In this document: piece by piece, positions 21,213-32,340 of the stretch
How the letters are laid out: each line of letters opens with the position of its first letter
How positions within the stretch are numbered: position 1 is the stretch's first letter
DNA from: Symsagittifera roscoffensis
Taxonomy: Eukaryota > Xenacoelomorpha > Acoela > Convolutidae
Reading direction: 5' to 3'
Length of the DNA stretch: 64,000 nt
Assembly (NCBI RefSeq): GCF_963678635.1
Contig: NC_087068.1
Span: 35,969,436-36,033,435 of the forward strand
Made by a program: the position numbers and the translations under genes
The notes under the pieces: model-generated
Told to the model about the DNA's origin: nothing
Database searches by the model: none
Seen by the model: the letters and a program-made list of their open reading frames with translations, nothing else

Positions 21213-24160
21213 TTTTATCTTCTTTTATTTTCTGCATCAGCGAATAGCAAAACGATTGAAATACGAAAAACGCTATCAACTTTTCTTCTAGATTTATCAG
21301 CTGAATAAAATCTTTAATAATTGATTCGCTTTTTCGAATTGAAATATTTTTATCCAAAATTGTAAAATAAAACAACTTTTTGAAAATCTAATAGTTTTGA
21401 GGCCATACATTTTTACTTTCAAATTCAAATTCTCAATATGAAATTTCTTCAAAAAACTAATCAGTTCTGTTTTGGTTTCCTTGCATTCATTAACTCCTTT
21501 CCATTTTGCTGGTTATGTCCTGTTATTTAGCTGATGAAGTCTTTTTCGGATTTTAGGGAGAATCGCAAAACCAAATTAGAGCCTAAATTGTTCATGAGCT
21601 TCATCCAAAAACAATCTGATCAAGAATAAAAATCTTGCGCATAGTATTGCTCAAACAAACCTAAATTGAACAGAACTAATAATCGGTTGAACCCAAATTG
21701 ACAAAAATGCACCTCAAAATCATTATCGAGACATTCTTTTTCATTTATCTACTTACTGCACTCTTTCATTTTTTCTCAACAAAGATCGGAAAAGATTCTG
21801 GGCATTCTGAAAATTTTTATTTAGGAAAGTATCCGCAAATATACATAAAACAAAAAACTAGACATAAAGTCTCAAAAAAGTAATCTTTTTTTGACATGTT
21901 GGAATTCAACTAACGCGTTGTTCAACTATCCTACTCGGTCAATTTTAACATATTTCCATGTTTTTCCGCACAAAAACATTAGGCAGTTTGAAAAATGTGA
22001 CATATTTGAAAGATAACTCTTTTCAAAACAATTTGTTAGCACTATTATGTTTTTGTTATGAAACAACGATGTACGAGAATTCGTTTTTCGATAATTTGAT
22101 ATTCGATATTATGATTAACATTTATCATTTTAGTACAGGCAGTTAAGTGTAAATGGTTTACTATACTTTACCCTACTACATTTTAGGGCGTTTTTTTCTT
22201 CTTCAATTGTTGTTTGAGATCATTTTGAGCGTCAAATGAATTTTTTTCACGCTACGATTTAATAATCTGCTTTCTGAATTCCAGCGATTTTTTTTGTGAT
22301 TCATTTTTGTCTCTGATAATCAAAAGCTGAAACTTTTTGAAACAAGTATTTTCATTAGAAATTAAGAATCTATTTGAGACCAATTTTTTGAAATAAAGAA
22401 TGATAATAGTCTCAAATTAGTCTCAACGATTGAAAAAGGCAAAAGGTCATTTTTTAAGACAAGCAGAATAAACTCCTGTCCGTTCAGTTTTTCCTTGATT
22501 TGGTTCAAAAATTTCAATATAGATTTCAAAATAAAAGTTATATTGAATTCTTTTTAGGGAAAAAAATTAGGGAATTTCTTTCTTGTTCTACTTTTGATTG
22601 GATGGCTTGAGCTCGGATTTTTAGGAGCAATGAGCTTAGTGAAGACTCTTACATAAGACTTGATAATTTTTTTTTCAGGAAAAAATCTTTAAATGCTCTA
22701 ATAACTAAAGATGTGCATTCAAACATATTAATGCATTTTTTAATCCACTTTGGTCTTTATGAGCATTTTGAGTTCAATTGAAGTTCATCTTCTGAAAGTT
22801 ACGTAAATAGTACTCTCATATTGATCCAGTTTCCTCATGTTGCGCAAATGTTATCAAAAAAATGCTTTAGCTTTTGATCCAGATTCCTCAAATTGAGTAA
22901 ATGTTATCAAAAAATGCCAAAAATAGATTGTTCTTGAAATTCGATGAGCTTAAAAGGCATACAATTTTTTCTTTGAAATTTGAATATTGAGATTTTTTCA
23001 ACGAAGTCAGCGTTTTTGTTTCTGTTTACTTACGTTCATAACTCTTTTTAACTGTCAGTTAGCTATGATGGGAGGTTTGCAAATGAAAACAAAGAATCAA
23101 CAGGAAAACAAGCGCTCAACTAATCATTTAAAAAATCATTGAATAAATGAATACCCAAATAACCAATAAAATTAAAAAAAAAAAAACGTTATAAATTTAT
23201 CGTTATAAATTTCAAAAATTAGGTTAACCTATTTTTTAATTAATTTCAAATGAATTAGTTTATCAAATCAAACAAAGACACTTGAAGAGAAATAAAATTC
23301 TTAGGCAGTGATCTTTACTTGTTAGTGAACATGGTAAAGACACAAATTGCGGTTGTCCTTTAATTTTTTTATTAGAGTATCAAAAAATCTATTAAATATA
23401 GAGTTGAATTCATACGATTCAATGAAACTATAAATGCAAGTATGTATTCAGTTACTAATTTGAATTTTAGTTATGAGTAATGAACGAAGTGAGTATTTTT
23501 AAATAGGTCTTGTTGATTTTTGTTTCTTAAAATGTCCTAAAATTTGTTCACGCTCAATTTTGATTTTTCGCGGTTTGACTTGTGATGTCTTTTTAAGTTC
23601 AGTGCACATCTATTGCTAAAAGGGAAGGCATACTCCACTATCGAACAGTAAAATTGTATAAGTCACTAAAATCTTGATCGACTTCTAATTTTGAAAATGA
23701 AAATTAATTGTCAGTTTTCACAGTGAAATAAAGATTTGCCTATTGATCCAAATTTCTCAAATTGGGTTAATTTTAACAAAATAGTGGCCATCATAAATTT
23801 TTCTAGAAAGTCAAAGAGCTTTCAGGCCATCTATTTTTTCTCCGAATTTCAAAAGTTGATGATTTTTGACAAAATAAGTCCGTTTTTGTTTCAGGTTCCT
23901 TGCGTTCATTACTCTTTTCCAACTGTTATTTGGCTACGATAAATTTGCTTGTAGGAAGCAAAATACATTCAGAAACAACAACAGAAAAAAATACCTATCT
24001 TTTTTTTGTAATTGGGTTGTTTTCAACGAAAAAGTATCATTTAGATCCTCGAAAAATTTGAGAACCAAAAATGATTAAAAACAGTTCACTCATTTTTTTT
24101 AGTTTTCCTAAGAAGTTCATCGAACCTTTTTCAGCTGTTTATTGGCTAATTTTTCTATAC
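21213..24160. other. No gene recognised; R1 copies
   Basis: Two R1 copies lie at about 22,625-23,060 and 23,480-23,935. The ORFs here (21,698-21,883, 21,958-22,146, 23,736-23,942) are short, low-complexity, and partly inside R1. No splice-bounded exon was found. Confidence 0.5.
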
Positions 24161-24570
24161 TGGAACCAGATCTAAACTACATTTTATGATTGGATAAATT
24201 AGATATTTTACCACTGTAAAGTATTTAATATTAACCAATCATGATCCATCTAACTAACAACCCACTTATTTGTAAGTGCTGAAATTACTTGTAATTTCAG
24301 CACCAGAGAGATTTGAATTTAACTTAGAAATTAGTTGCCTCTCCAAGAGAACTTCAGCAGCCGCAATAAACCAGTATACCCTAGATCTATTGAGCCTAGC
24401 AGAGACTAGTTAAACAACCTGAGACTAGATAGTATAAGAGTAAGATTAGGATCGGCATTAGACTAAGAAGTTGCACGAATCTATCCGGCCGAAAATAAGA
24501 TAGCGTGACGAGCAGACGGTGTACCCTATCCGAAATTACTCTATGAGTTAACCACCTCGGTCCTAACTCA
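24161..24570 (+). repeat. 5' LTR
   Basis: It starts TGGAACCAGATC and ends CGGTCCTAACTCA, 410 bp. The only difference from the 3' LTR that I find is C (24456 region, GATCGGCATT) against T (GATCGGTATT). An AATAAA polyadenylation signal is at 24365-24370. No confident TATA box. Confidence 0.95.
24276..24303. promoter_or_regulatory. Perfect 13-bp inverted repeat in the LTR
   Basis: GTGCTGAAATTAC is followed by TT and then its exact reverse complement. The same 28 bp occurs in the 3' LTR at 42770-42797. It lies upstream of the AATAAA, probably in U3, and could be a dimeric transcription-factor site or an RNA hairpin. Confidence 0.7.
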
Positions 24571-24572
24571 TC

Positions 24573-24590
24573 TGGTGCGACCATAAGTCT
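24573..24590 (+). promoter_or_regulatory. Probable primer-binding site
   Basis: Two bases after the LTR end the sequence reads TGGTGCGACCATAAG. TGG is the complement of a tRNA 3' CCA, so this is the expected position and form of a minus-strand primer-binding site. I could not match the following bases to a specific tRNA from memory. Confidence 0.65.
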
Positions 24591-25823
24591 CGAACAAGAC
24601 CTTAATAGCTTAGAATTAACCAAAAATAGATTAGAATTTAGACAAAACATTTTTAAAATGTTATACGACGATAATTTAATCGAAATGTCTCTACGACTCA
24701 ATAGATCAGAGCCAATATTCCGAACGATAACAGAACTACCCGGAATTGCAAGAAGACCTCGAACCAGAGACGACATACGACAAAATAGAAACTTACCAAA
24801 TAGTTATATGATAGTACGGCAAAAGCCAACACAAACTTTTATATTTAGAATTTTATTAGCAATGAATTGAGATTTTCATTTGCAAACATAAAATTTTGAA
24901 GTCAATCTTCATAATCATTTCAGGCGCTAAAACAAAACTATTAATATACAATAACGATCGATAAAAAGATCTCAGATCGTTTTCCTAAAATTCTGCAGTA
25001 TTATATAAAACATGTTTGGAAAATATTTATTGAAAATCAAAACAAAAATTAGTAGCATGACAATAAACTGTTAGTAATCATAAAATCATCCAATTGTCCC
25101 AGCTTTATCACCTAAAACATAACAGCAATCATAAGCTCACTAATATCATTAAAACACTAAATCTCTTTCTTAAACAAATTTAAACCATTTTAAAACTTAA
25201 ATTCACTTAATTTTAAAATCAGATCATCAAGGCTTATCCTTGGATCTTAATTAATTTTCTATTCAATTAAATTTAAAACTTGATCATCAAGGCCTATCCT
25301 TGGATCAAAAAGAACAATTTTGTTCTCCCCCACCCACTTAGCTAGTGTCTAACGACCTCAAACGTCGATTCACTATCCAACCCTTTCTAAAAACCCAAGA
25401 CTAATAGAAATTTTTCAACAAAACTAACCATTCAAATTAGGATAAACAGTGAAGAACTTCGGTTATTCATCCTTCACTTGAACCCTCCTCTTACCAGACC
25501 CAGGATAAATCTTAGACTTAGTAAGTTTAAAATAGTATCTAACGAACTACTCGCGTTCTAATTATACCTGAACCTTGTGGATCGATTTACTATTCTCCAA
25601 CTCTTGAACACAATCACTACCCCTAAGTAAGATTAAGTAAGTTAACACCTTAGCTTATACTAGCCACGAGAAAGTAAAAAATCATTCTTCGGAATCGATA
25701 TACTTTTCTCTCCAACCCTGAAAAAATAGAACCAGGTTAAGCTAACCAAAAAATCGTAAGGACTAACAGGTTAAGAAAATAGAAATCATCTAACAACTTT
25801 TTGCATCCGTCATCCTAAACCTT
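24591..25823 (+). other. Retroelement leader, non-coding
   Basis: About 1.25 kb lies between the primer-binding site and the first ORF. A 26-bp motif, GATCATCAAGGCYTATCCTT plus GGATC, occurs twice, 60 bp apart (25221 and 25281), each able to form a CAAGG/CCTTG hairpin. This could be packaging or translation-control sequence; that is inference. Confidence 0.6.
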
Positions 25824-26291
25824 ATGTCATTTAAAAATCTAGGAAACAAACAAACAATCGTTTTACACAACTGTGAAATAGATAACAAAAAATACGATCT
25901 TGTAATCACACCTCATACACAAACAGTTGGATATATTAGAACAAAACGACAAACACTAAAAAGAAAAATAATAAACAAACAAAGACAAATCACACGAAAA
26001 AGATTTTCAAAAAATAGAAACGCATTTTCAGAATCAGAAGCCAGCAATTTAGACGAACTTTATAAATTAAAAGAATCAATTGATAAAAATTGTCCCATTC
26101 ACGATCAATTATATTTTTCCGACTCAGAAACAACTTCAAATTCATCAAAAAGAGGAAAAAGACGAATAAAAAAGCAATATAAACACAAACCAGTACACTT
26201 ATATAAATGGAATCAACCAATTAGACACATCGATAATAACCTATTAACAGTCATTAAACGAAAAAATGAGCCAAACACACACTCCAAGTGA
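25824..26291 (+). CDS. Retroelement ORF1, small basic protein
   Basis: 155 codons, starting MSFKNLGNKQ. It is rich in Lys and Arg, with two basic clusters (residues about 40-60, and KRGKRRIKKQYKHK near 115-128) separated by an acidic serine stretch. I do not recognise the family. The last 26 bases overlap the start of the next ORF, which is in the +1 frame relative to it. It could be an N-terminal part of Gag reached by a frame change, or a separate nucleic-acid-binding accessory protein. Confidence 0.6.
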   Translation: MSFKNLGNKQTIVLHNCEIDNKKYDLVITPHTQTVGYIRTKRQTLKRKIINKQRQITRKRFSKNRNAFSESEASNLDELYKLKESIDKNCPIHDQLYFSDSETTSNSSKRGKRRIKKQYKHKPVHLYKWNQPIRHIDNNLLTVIKRKNEPNTHSK

Positions 26292-27237
26292 AGATAGTCC
26301 AGATGATGACGATATCTTCCCCTTCCTCGTAGATGCAACCAATGATAGAGGACAGCATATATTTTGCAAGAATTTACTCCTAAATTTGTTTGAACCCGGA
26401 ATCAGCCCATGTAAAACAGAGTTCCCAGATGTTAAAATCAAAAGACAAATTATTGATCACTATCTGAAAAATATATGTAATTTGACACAACACTACGGAA
26501 TCTACACCATAGAATTCACCTCACCAAACCCGAATCACCGCAAATATGTAATTCAAACAGACGACCTTGATTTAGAATTTTCAAAAGTATATTCAGAATA
26601 TATAAAAAGCATACAATATCATAACTCACAAAGAGCAAACTCCATATTTACTAATGAAGTTTTTGCAATAATATATAGTTATATCTCAATATTAGAAAAC
26701 GAAATCCCAATCCGTAACGTCTCACCAACAGAGACATCTAAACATATAAGGGTACGACATGAAATCACACTATTTTCAACTTTCCTACATATAAATAAAG
26801 AAAATTTCACTAAAGATGAAGTTTCACAACATACAAAACATGACTTACAAAAAATTTTGGCATGGTTTATAATAGATTATTTCACACATAATATAGATTT
26901 AATTTCACAAGCAAGAAAAAATTTTAGACCTCAAAATTCAAACGATGATACCGCCATCACAGAACAGTCAGACTACATTTGGGACCCCGAATGGTCTCAT
27001 TATGCATTCATAAATTTCCCACAATCAATCTCAAGTCAAGCAATAAGTACAATATCTTATACAAGAGATTATGTAAGAGTAGTACCATTAACCATTGACG
27101 CAACACCATTAAACTACAATACATTTTTACCTGATACTCGAAATAACAGTTTAAACTCGACGTCATACACAATGAAACCCTTAATGGAACTAGGAATCTC
27201 ACTCAACAAGATATTCAGACACCATCACACTTCATAA
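26266..27237 (+). CDS. Retroelement ORF2, probable N-terminal Gag region
   Basis: 323 codons with an acidic start (SEDSPDDDDIFPF), then mostly helical, non-repetitive sequence. It has no motif that I recognise. After its stop the reading continues without interruption in the -1 frame from about 27,210 into the gag ORF below, through a Thr/Gln-rich linker. This suggests that ORF2 and gag were one reading frame, broken by a one-base deletion. It would correspond to the matrix position. Confidence 0.6.
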   Translation: MSQTHTPSEDSPDDDDIFPFLVDATNDRGQHIFCKNLLLNLFEPGISPCKTEFPDVKIKRQIIDHYLKNICNLTQHYGIYTIEFTSPNPNHRKYVIQTDDLDLEFSKVYSEYIKSIQYHNSQRANSIFTNEVFAIIYSYISILENEIPIRNVSPTETSKHIRVRHEITLFSTFLHINKENFTKDEVSQHTKHDLQKILAWFIIDYFTHNIDLISQARKNFRPQNSNDDTAITEQSDYIWDPEWSHYAFINFPQSISSQAISTISYTRDYVRVVPLTIDATPLNYNTFLPDTRNNSLNSTSYTMKPLMELGISLNKIFRHHHTS

Positions 27238-27239
27238 AT

Positions 27240-28400
27240 GAAGAAATCGTCCAAACAACAACAACTACACAACAAAGTTTTTCACCGATACGTCCAAATT
27301 TAACAACACCAAGAAATACACACACTTCACTAGCACAGGTAACCTTACAATCAACCGTTAAACCTTCGGTTGCTCCAAAATATTCACAAATGGATTACCA
27401 AACATATAGACCCATGACAATACCATCAAAAACACGCAGAACGTTCACAAGAAACAATTTTGCGGAACATAATTATAATTATACACATTCATCAAAAACA
27501 AACTATCCTCCACGAAAAAATAATAATAATCAAATTAGATCTCGATATTGGGATAATCCAATGGCAACAACCAATTCAGTAAATTTTCAAACTAATTCAC
27601 ATCCTTCACAGGATCGTAGTGAAAATTACCCATTCTTTCAACAGAATAAAATTAAAAAACAAGCACCTCATCAAACGGATTATCTATCCTCTGATGATGA
27701 TTATTTACAACCAGATATATTTGCACCATATAACCAAGAATATCGCGGACAAGGAGTGCAGAAACCATATACCCATCATAGAATTTTTTCTCCACACCAG
27801 ATAGATACACAAAATCAACAACCAATACAAATGCAAAACCCAATTAATACACAATCCTTTCAACCAATTCAGCCACAAAACCCAATGATTACACACTCAT
27901 ATCAACCAACACAAATGCAAAATGAAATACCACTTCCATATTATCTTCAACAACACGAAATAACAAAAAATCAACTTTCAAATTTTTCACAAATGCCAAA
28001 TGCAGCAGAATCATTACAAATGACAATGAATCCATACCTTATGGGTGGATCATCAATAACATCAAACAAACCATTAATGGTATTCACAGGAACAGACCCT
28101 GAACATTCTGTAGAAGATTATTTAAATGCAGTAACAGCAAATTTAATTTTAAATATAGGACCTGAACCAATTAATACGCCACTACATCAAAACTGGATAC
28201 ATCGACGCACAGCGTTGATACAGACAACCTTAGACGGCGCAGCCCAAAAATGGTTTTCAGTATTGCCTATAGAAATAAAATCAAATTGGAAGAGACACAA
28301 GAATTTTCAAAAATGTTTGACTCCGAAAGAAACAAACAACAACAAAGAGTTTTATGTAATGAAATTCGCAGATTACCAAATGAAACCATCAAACAATTAG
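27240..28400 (+). CDS. gag: Gag, linker and N-terminal capsid part
   Basis: The frame is open from 27240 (first ATG 27390). It begins with a long Gln/Asn/Pro-rich linker carrying repeated QPIQMQNP-like units (about 27,810-27,930). It then enters a capsid-like region with PLMVFTGTDPEHSVEDYLNA, typical in form for Ty3/Gypsy Gag (F.G....V..WL), followed by TTLDGAAQKWF. The homology switches to the next frame near 28,300 and the remaining codons up to 28400 are out-of-frame tail. Confidence 0.75.
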   Translation, partial: EEIVQTTTTTQQSFSPIRPNLTTPRNTHTSLAQVTLQSTVKPSVAPKYSQMDYQTYRPMTIPSKTRRTFTRNNFAEHNYNYTHSSKTNYPPRKNNNNQIRSRYWDNPMATTNSVNFQTNSHPSQDRSENYPFFQQNKIKKQAPHQTDYLSSDDDYLQPDIFAPYNQEYRGQGVQKPYTHHRIFSPHQIDTQNQQPIQMQNPINTQSFQPIQPQNPMITHSYQPTQMQNEIPLPYYLQQHEITKNQLSNFSQMPNAAESLQMTMNPYLMGGSSITSNKPLMVFTGTDPEHSVEDYLNAVTANLILNIGPEPINTPLHQNWIHRRTALIQTTLDGAAQKWFSVLPIEIKSNWKRHKNFQKCLTPKETNNNKEFYVMKFADYQMKPSNN

Positions 28401-29362
28401 CAGTACGTATCGAAACACTAGTTCGAAAAGCATATTCATTAAATACACACGATTATAAAAACACAAAAATGACAGAAATCTTAATGATGACCTTAACACC
28501 TCAATTAAGGAAAATAGCAATAAAAAAGAGAGCATCACATCCCTCCTCAGTTCGAGAGCCCGATTTAGATTTTCGAAAACTAGTAGACAAGCTAGAGCAA
28601 GCGGAAATCACAATGAAACTTGAAGAAACAGAAAATCAGAAATTACAATATGTTAACCGAATCGAAATAAATACCACAAGTATCAACAATATACAGGAAT
28701 CAGATACAGACCTTGTTGAAAAAATCACTGAAATACTCAATATTTATGAAAAACACCCAAACTTTAAAGGCAAACCATCTTTCAAAAAATGGTGTAATTA
28801 TTGCCGACGATACGGACATAGTATTTCTGAATGTAGACAAAAACAACAAGATAATCAAAACAAACCTCAAAAATATAAAGAACCAAATAAATCAATCTAT
28901 CAGTACATGAAGAAAGATCAAAATCTACCGAACAAAAACGTATACAGCAACAACAGTTCAGGAAAACCACTTCCGAACAATACCAATTACACGAGAAATC
29001 AATCACCATATAACTCAAGTTATAGAGGAAGATCACCAGAACGAAGAAATACACAAAATTCGTCACAAAATTATTACAATAGACCAAATAGTCGAAATAA
29101 CTATTCCAGATCAAATTCAAATACAACACAATTTGTTTCTAGATCTAATTCCCAATCAAGGAATAGATACTATCCAAACAATCAGTCACGAAACTCATCA
29201 TATAATAGGAATAGAAACTACTCCAATAATCGAAATAGAAGTTATTCAAACAATCGAAATCAGAATTACCCTAACAATCGATCAAAGAATAACTCATATA
29301 ACAGATCAAAATATCACAGATCAAACAATAATTATCAAAATAGATCACGAAACAATTCATAA
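28300..29362 (+). CDS. gag: Gag, C-terminal capsid and nucleocapsid with CCHC knuckle
   Basis: The open frame extends from 28250, but capsid-like similarity starts near 28,300 with TQEFSKMFDSERN. One canonical zinc knuckle, C-x2-C-x4-H-x4-C, lies at 28793-28834 (CNYCRRYGHSISEC). Beyond it is a tail of about 150 residues rich in Arg, Asn, Ser and Tyr with units such as RNRNYSNN, expected to bind RNA. It ends at a TAA (29360-29362). The same frame then runs through 73 open codons, a TGA (29585-29587) and into pol, so Gag and Pol share one frame. Confidence 0.85.
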
Positions 29363-29629
29363 AAAAAACATTCAATTTATAATAATCGTTATAGAAACTA
29401 TTCCCAATCACCACACAGAAATAATAACCATTATAACAATTCCAACAATCGCCACAGAAGTAGTACACCTAAACATCAAAGACATATTAATCAAGTACAA
29501 TCAAATCCGGAAACAATATCAGACCCCCCAGGTATTGATGACACAGTAAATGACGAACTACAACTAAATCAAATAAACTGTGGATGATCAGATTCAGAAA
29601 GTGAAACAGAAAACACTACCTCCATCAAT

Positions 29630-32047
29630 ATGATAACAGTCGAAAATGACTACGAACCTATTCTATATGAACAACTTTTTTCATCACATATATATGAAAA
29701 CCAATTAGAACTCCTTCACAATTATTATATTGAACCCATCCAATCCACACAAACAACACAAGAAACTAGCGAAATCAACACTACAAATAAATCCAATGAA
29801 AATGACAAAACAAAATGCTTGAATACAAATCACATCTATCAAAATATACAAAAAGAACAACCCAAAGAAAAAATTTGGACAATACCATTTCTTTTAGAAA
29901 GTCCAAGAAACAAAGAATTTCAACCACCAGATCTTGAAATTGATTTTTTAATTGATTCAGGAGCAGAATCAAACATAATAAACATTCCCACATGGAATGA
30001 GATAAAAACATTACACCCAAAACTAACACCTCTTGAAACCTCCAGTAAACTAGCAACAGCACAAGGATCAACATTGGTAAACTATGGAAAAATTCAATTA
30101 TTTCTTCTCCCCACAAGAACAATAGAGCAGAATAAAATTTTAAATAAACCATTTAAGCAAATATTTCATATCACTGATATTAAACACAATATCATTGGAA
30201 TACCATTTATCTCTAAATATATACCAACAATCAACATCTTGAATAGTAAAATACTAATCAAAGATAAATACACAAAAACAAAAGACACATCACTAACATT
30301 TTTTCAAAGATTAAATAAACAACCACCATTCTTTTCAAAATTTTATCCAATATATAACCAACAAAGAAAACACCTGAAACCACTATCAGGCAACATATAT
30401 AATTTTTCAATAAAACAAGTTCACCAATATGATAAGAAACAAAATAAACAACAACTCTATATGTCAGATTTTGAATTCAAACCTATCCATAAGTTTTTCA
30501 AAATCACAATCTCATCCATAAAATATTTGAAAAACTCGAATTCAGATATTATATCTCTACATGTATACAACAATACACCCTATCAAGTAACATTACCTTT
30601 AGGACTTTTAGGCTATTGCGAAACCAACGCTACGATATCACCAATACACGAAAAAGAATATCGCGTAAATAATATACTCCAATTATTATATATTTGTCAA
30701 TCCACAATTCTTAATGAAGAATTATCCATAAATAATATAATAAGTAATGAAAAAAGAAATACAGATTATTTCACAAAAACCCCATATTTCAAACCAAGAT
30801 TCAACATAAATAACTATACAGAGAATCAACAGAAATTTTTAACAATGTTTAACTTCCAACATTCACAAATAACACAAGACGAATTTGATAAATTAGCCAA
30901 ACAGCTAATAAAATATTCATCAGTCTATGCAACATCCAAATTTGATGTTGGCAAAATCAGCTCATCACTACATCTCCCATTAAAACCTGACGCAGTTTTC
31001 AAAAAACAAAGAGCAAGTAAAGTACCAATTCATTTACACGATAAAGTGAACAGATTACTCGATATTTCAGAACAATACAAAATTATATCACCGGTAAACA
31101 AAGAAGAACAACCAAAAGGTAACACATTTATCAACCCTGTTATCATCCTAGCAAAGGGAGAATCATTAAAAATAGTTCTAGACGCTAGATATCTTAATTC
31201 ACTAATAGACGAATCAAAATGCAATTGGCCTATTGAGCCAATACAAGTTATTTTAACAAAAATAAACGGAAAATACTTTACAACCGCAGATATGAATAGT
31301 GCATATAATCAAATGCCACTAGATGAACAATCACGACGTTTAACACAATTTGTTATTGGAAATCAGCAATATGAATTCAACCGCCTATTCTATGGAATAT
31401 CCATAGGACCAGCAGCATTTTCAGCTTTTATGAGCAAAATTTTTAGACCACTAATACTCAAGAAAAACGCAATCACTTATTTAGACGATGTTTTTATGCA
31501 ATCACAGACAAAAGAAGAAATGTTCAATGTTTTAGAACACTATCACAAAATACTTCAGAACGAAAATCTGAAGGCCGCCCCCGACAAATCACACTTCTTT
31601 TTAACACGAGTTAAATTCTTAGGACATAATATAGAAAAAAAAACAATCACTCCATTAAAATCACGCATTGATGCTATTCAGAAGCTCCAACCACCAACAA
31701 ACAAAAAGAAAATCCAAGAATTCCTTGGAATGTTGAACTTTTTAAGCAAATATGTCTATAAAATGCAATTATACCTAAGACCTTTTTATAATATACTTAG
31801 ACAACAAAATAATTTTGAATGGAACACAGAACATCAAGCACGATTTGAAGAAATTAAAAAACTCTTAACTGAACAAATTTCGAATACAATTCCAGATTCA
31901 AATCAACCATTTTATGCAATGTGCGATGCTTCGAATTTTGGCATCGGCGCAGCATTATTACAATCACACAATGGTACAAACAAAATGAACCTTATATCAG
32001 CAAATTCTCGATTATTCCTCAAGCAGAGCTACGACTCTCAACTCTAA
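29630..32047 (+). CDS. pol: Pol: aspartic protease, reverse transcriptase, start of RNase H
   Basis: 805 codons from the first ATG after the stops. The protease motif LIDSGAESN has its catalytic Asp at 29954 (residue 109). A spacer of about 300 residues follows, then RT: KIVLDARYLN, FTTADMNSAYNQ, FNRLFYGISIGPAAFSAFM, and YLDD at 31478-31489, then LGHNI and the connection region. RNase H begins with FYAMCDASNFGIGAALLQ near 31,912. The correct frame is lost near 32,010, where one base appears deleted, and the ORF ends in out-of-frame codons at 32047. Motif order and sequence are of Ty3/Gypsy type. Confidence 0.95.
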   Translation: MITVENDYEPILYEQLFSSHIYENQLELLHNYYIEPIQSTQTTQETSEINTTNKSNENDKTKCLNTNHIYQNIQKEQPKEKIWTIPFLLESPRNKEFQPPDLEIDFLIDSGAESNIINIPTWNEIKTLHPKLTPLETSSKLATAQGSTLVNYGKIQLFLLPTRTIEQNKILNKPFKQIFHITDIKHNIIGIPFISKYIPTINILNSKILIKDKYTKTKDTSLTFFQRLNKQPPFFSKFYPIYNQQRKHLKPLSGNIYNFSIKQVHQYDKKQNKQQLYMSDFEFKPIHKFFKITISSIKYLKNSNSDIISLHVYNNTPYQVTLPLGLLGYCETNATISPIHEKEYRVNNILQLLYICQSTILNEELSINNIISNEKRNTDYFTKTPYFKPRFNINNYTENQQKFLTMFNFQHSQITQDEFDKLAKQLIKYSSVYATSKFDVGKISSSLHLPLKPDAVFKKQRASKVPIHLHDKVNRLLDISEQYKIISPVNKEEQPKGNTFINPVIILAKGESLKIVLDARYLNSLIDESKCNWPIEPIQVILTKINGKYFTTADMNSAYNQMPLDEQSRRLTQFVIGNQQYEFNRLFYGISIGPAAFSAFMSKIFRPLILKKNAITYLDDVFMQSQTKEEMFNVLEHYHKILQNENLKAAPDKSHFFLTRVKFLGHNIEKKTITPLKSRIDAIQKLQPPTNKKKIQEFLGMLNFLSKYVYKMQLYLRPFYNILRQQNNFEWNTEHQARFEEIKKLLTEQISNTIPDSNQPFYAMCDASNFGIGAALLQSHNGTNKMNLISANSRLFLKQSYDSQL

Positions 32048-32340
32048 TGAGAGAATGTACAGCCATAATATATACACTAACAGAATATGAATTTCTGATA
32101 CTTGGATCAAAACATCCAACAGTTCTATTTACAGATCACAAACCAATCATTTTTCTCTTTACACAAAAATCCAATCCAAATCATCGAGTTTATAGATTTC
32201 AATTAATTCTAATGAAATTCCCAAACTTACATATAGTTTGGACAGCAGGAAAAAATCTTGCATTACCAGACACATTAAGTCGAAATACACCACCTGAATT
32301 ACTTACACGTAAAACTACAGTTGAAATACCCAAAAATTAA
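32010..32340 (+). CDS. pol: Pol: RNase H, remainder
   Basis: In the -1 frame relative to the previous segment, the RNase H continues with QAELRLSTLMRECTAIIYTL, then LFTDHKPIIFLF and WTAGKNLALPDTLSR, the standard closing motifs (TDHK, and a D.LSR ending). It stops at a TAA at 32338-32340, after which the same frame remains open. Confidence 0.9.

Noticed and set aside
24396..24776. 126-codon minus-strand ORF across the 5' LTR (and its partner at 42890-43234)
   Set aside because: It is antisense to LTR sequence, has no motif, and is present only because the LTRs are similar; no independent evidence.
26255..26291. Slippery AAAAAAT at the end of ORF1
   Set aside because: It would give a -1 shift, whereas ORF2 is in the +1 frame.
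28250..28400. Programmed -1 frameshift between the two gag frames
   Set aside because: The frames overlap in the right direction, but no X-XXY-YYZ slippery heptamer is in the correct register; a one-base deletion is simpler.
28782..29129. Minus-strand ORFs inside gag and pol (for example 28782-29129, 29781-30152, 32784-33119)
   Set aside because: These are shadows of plus-strand genes with strong domain evidence.
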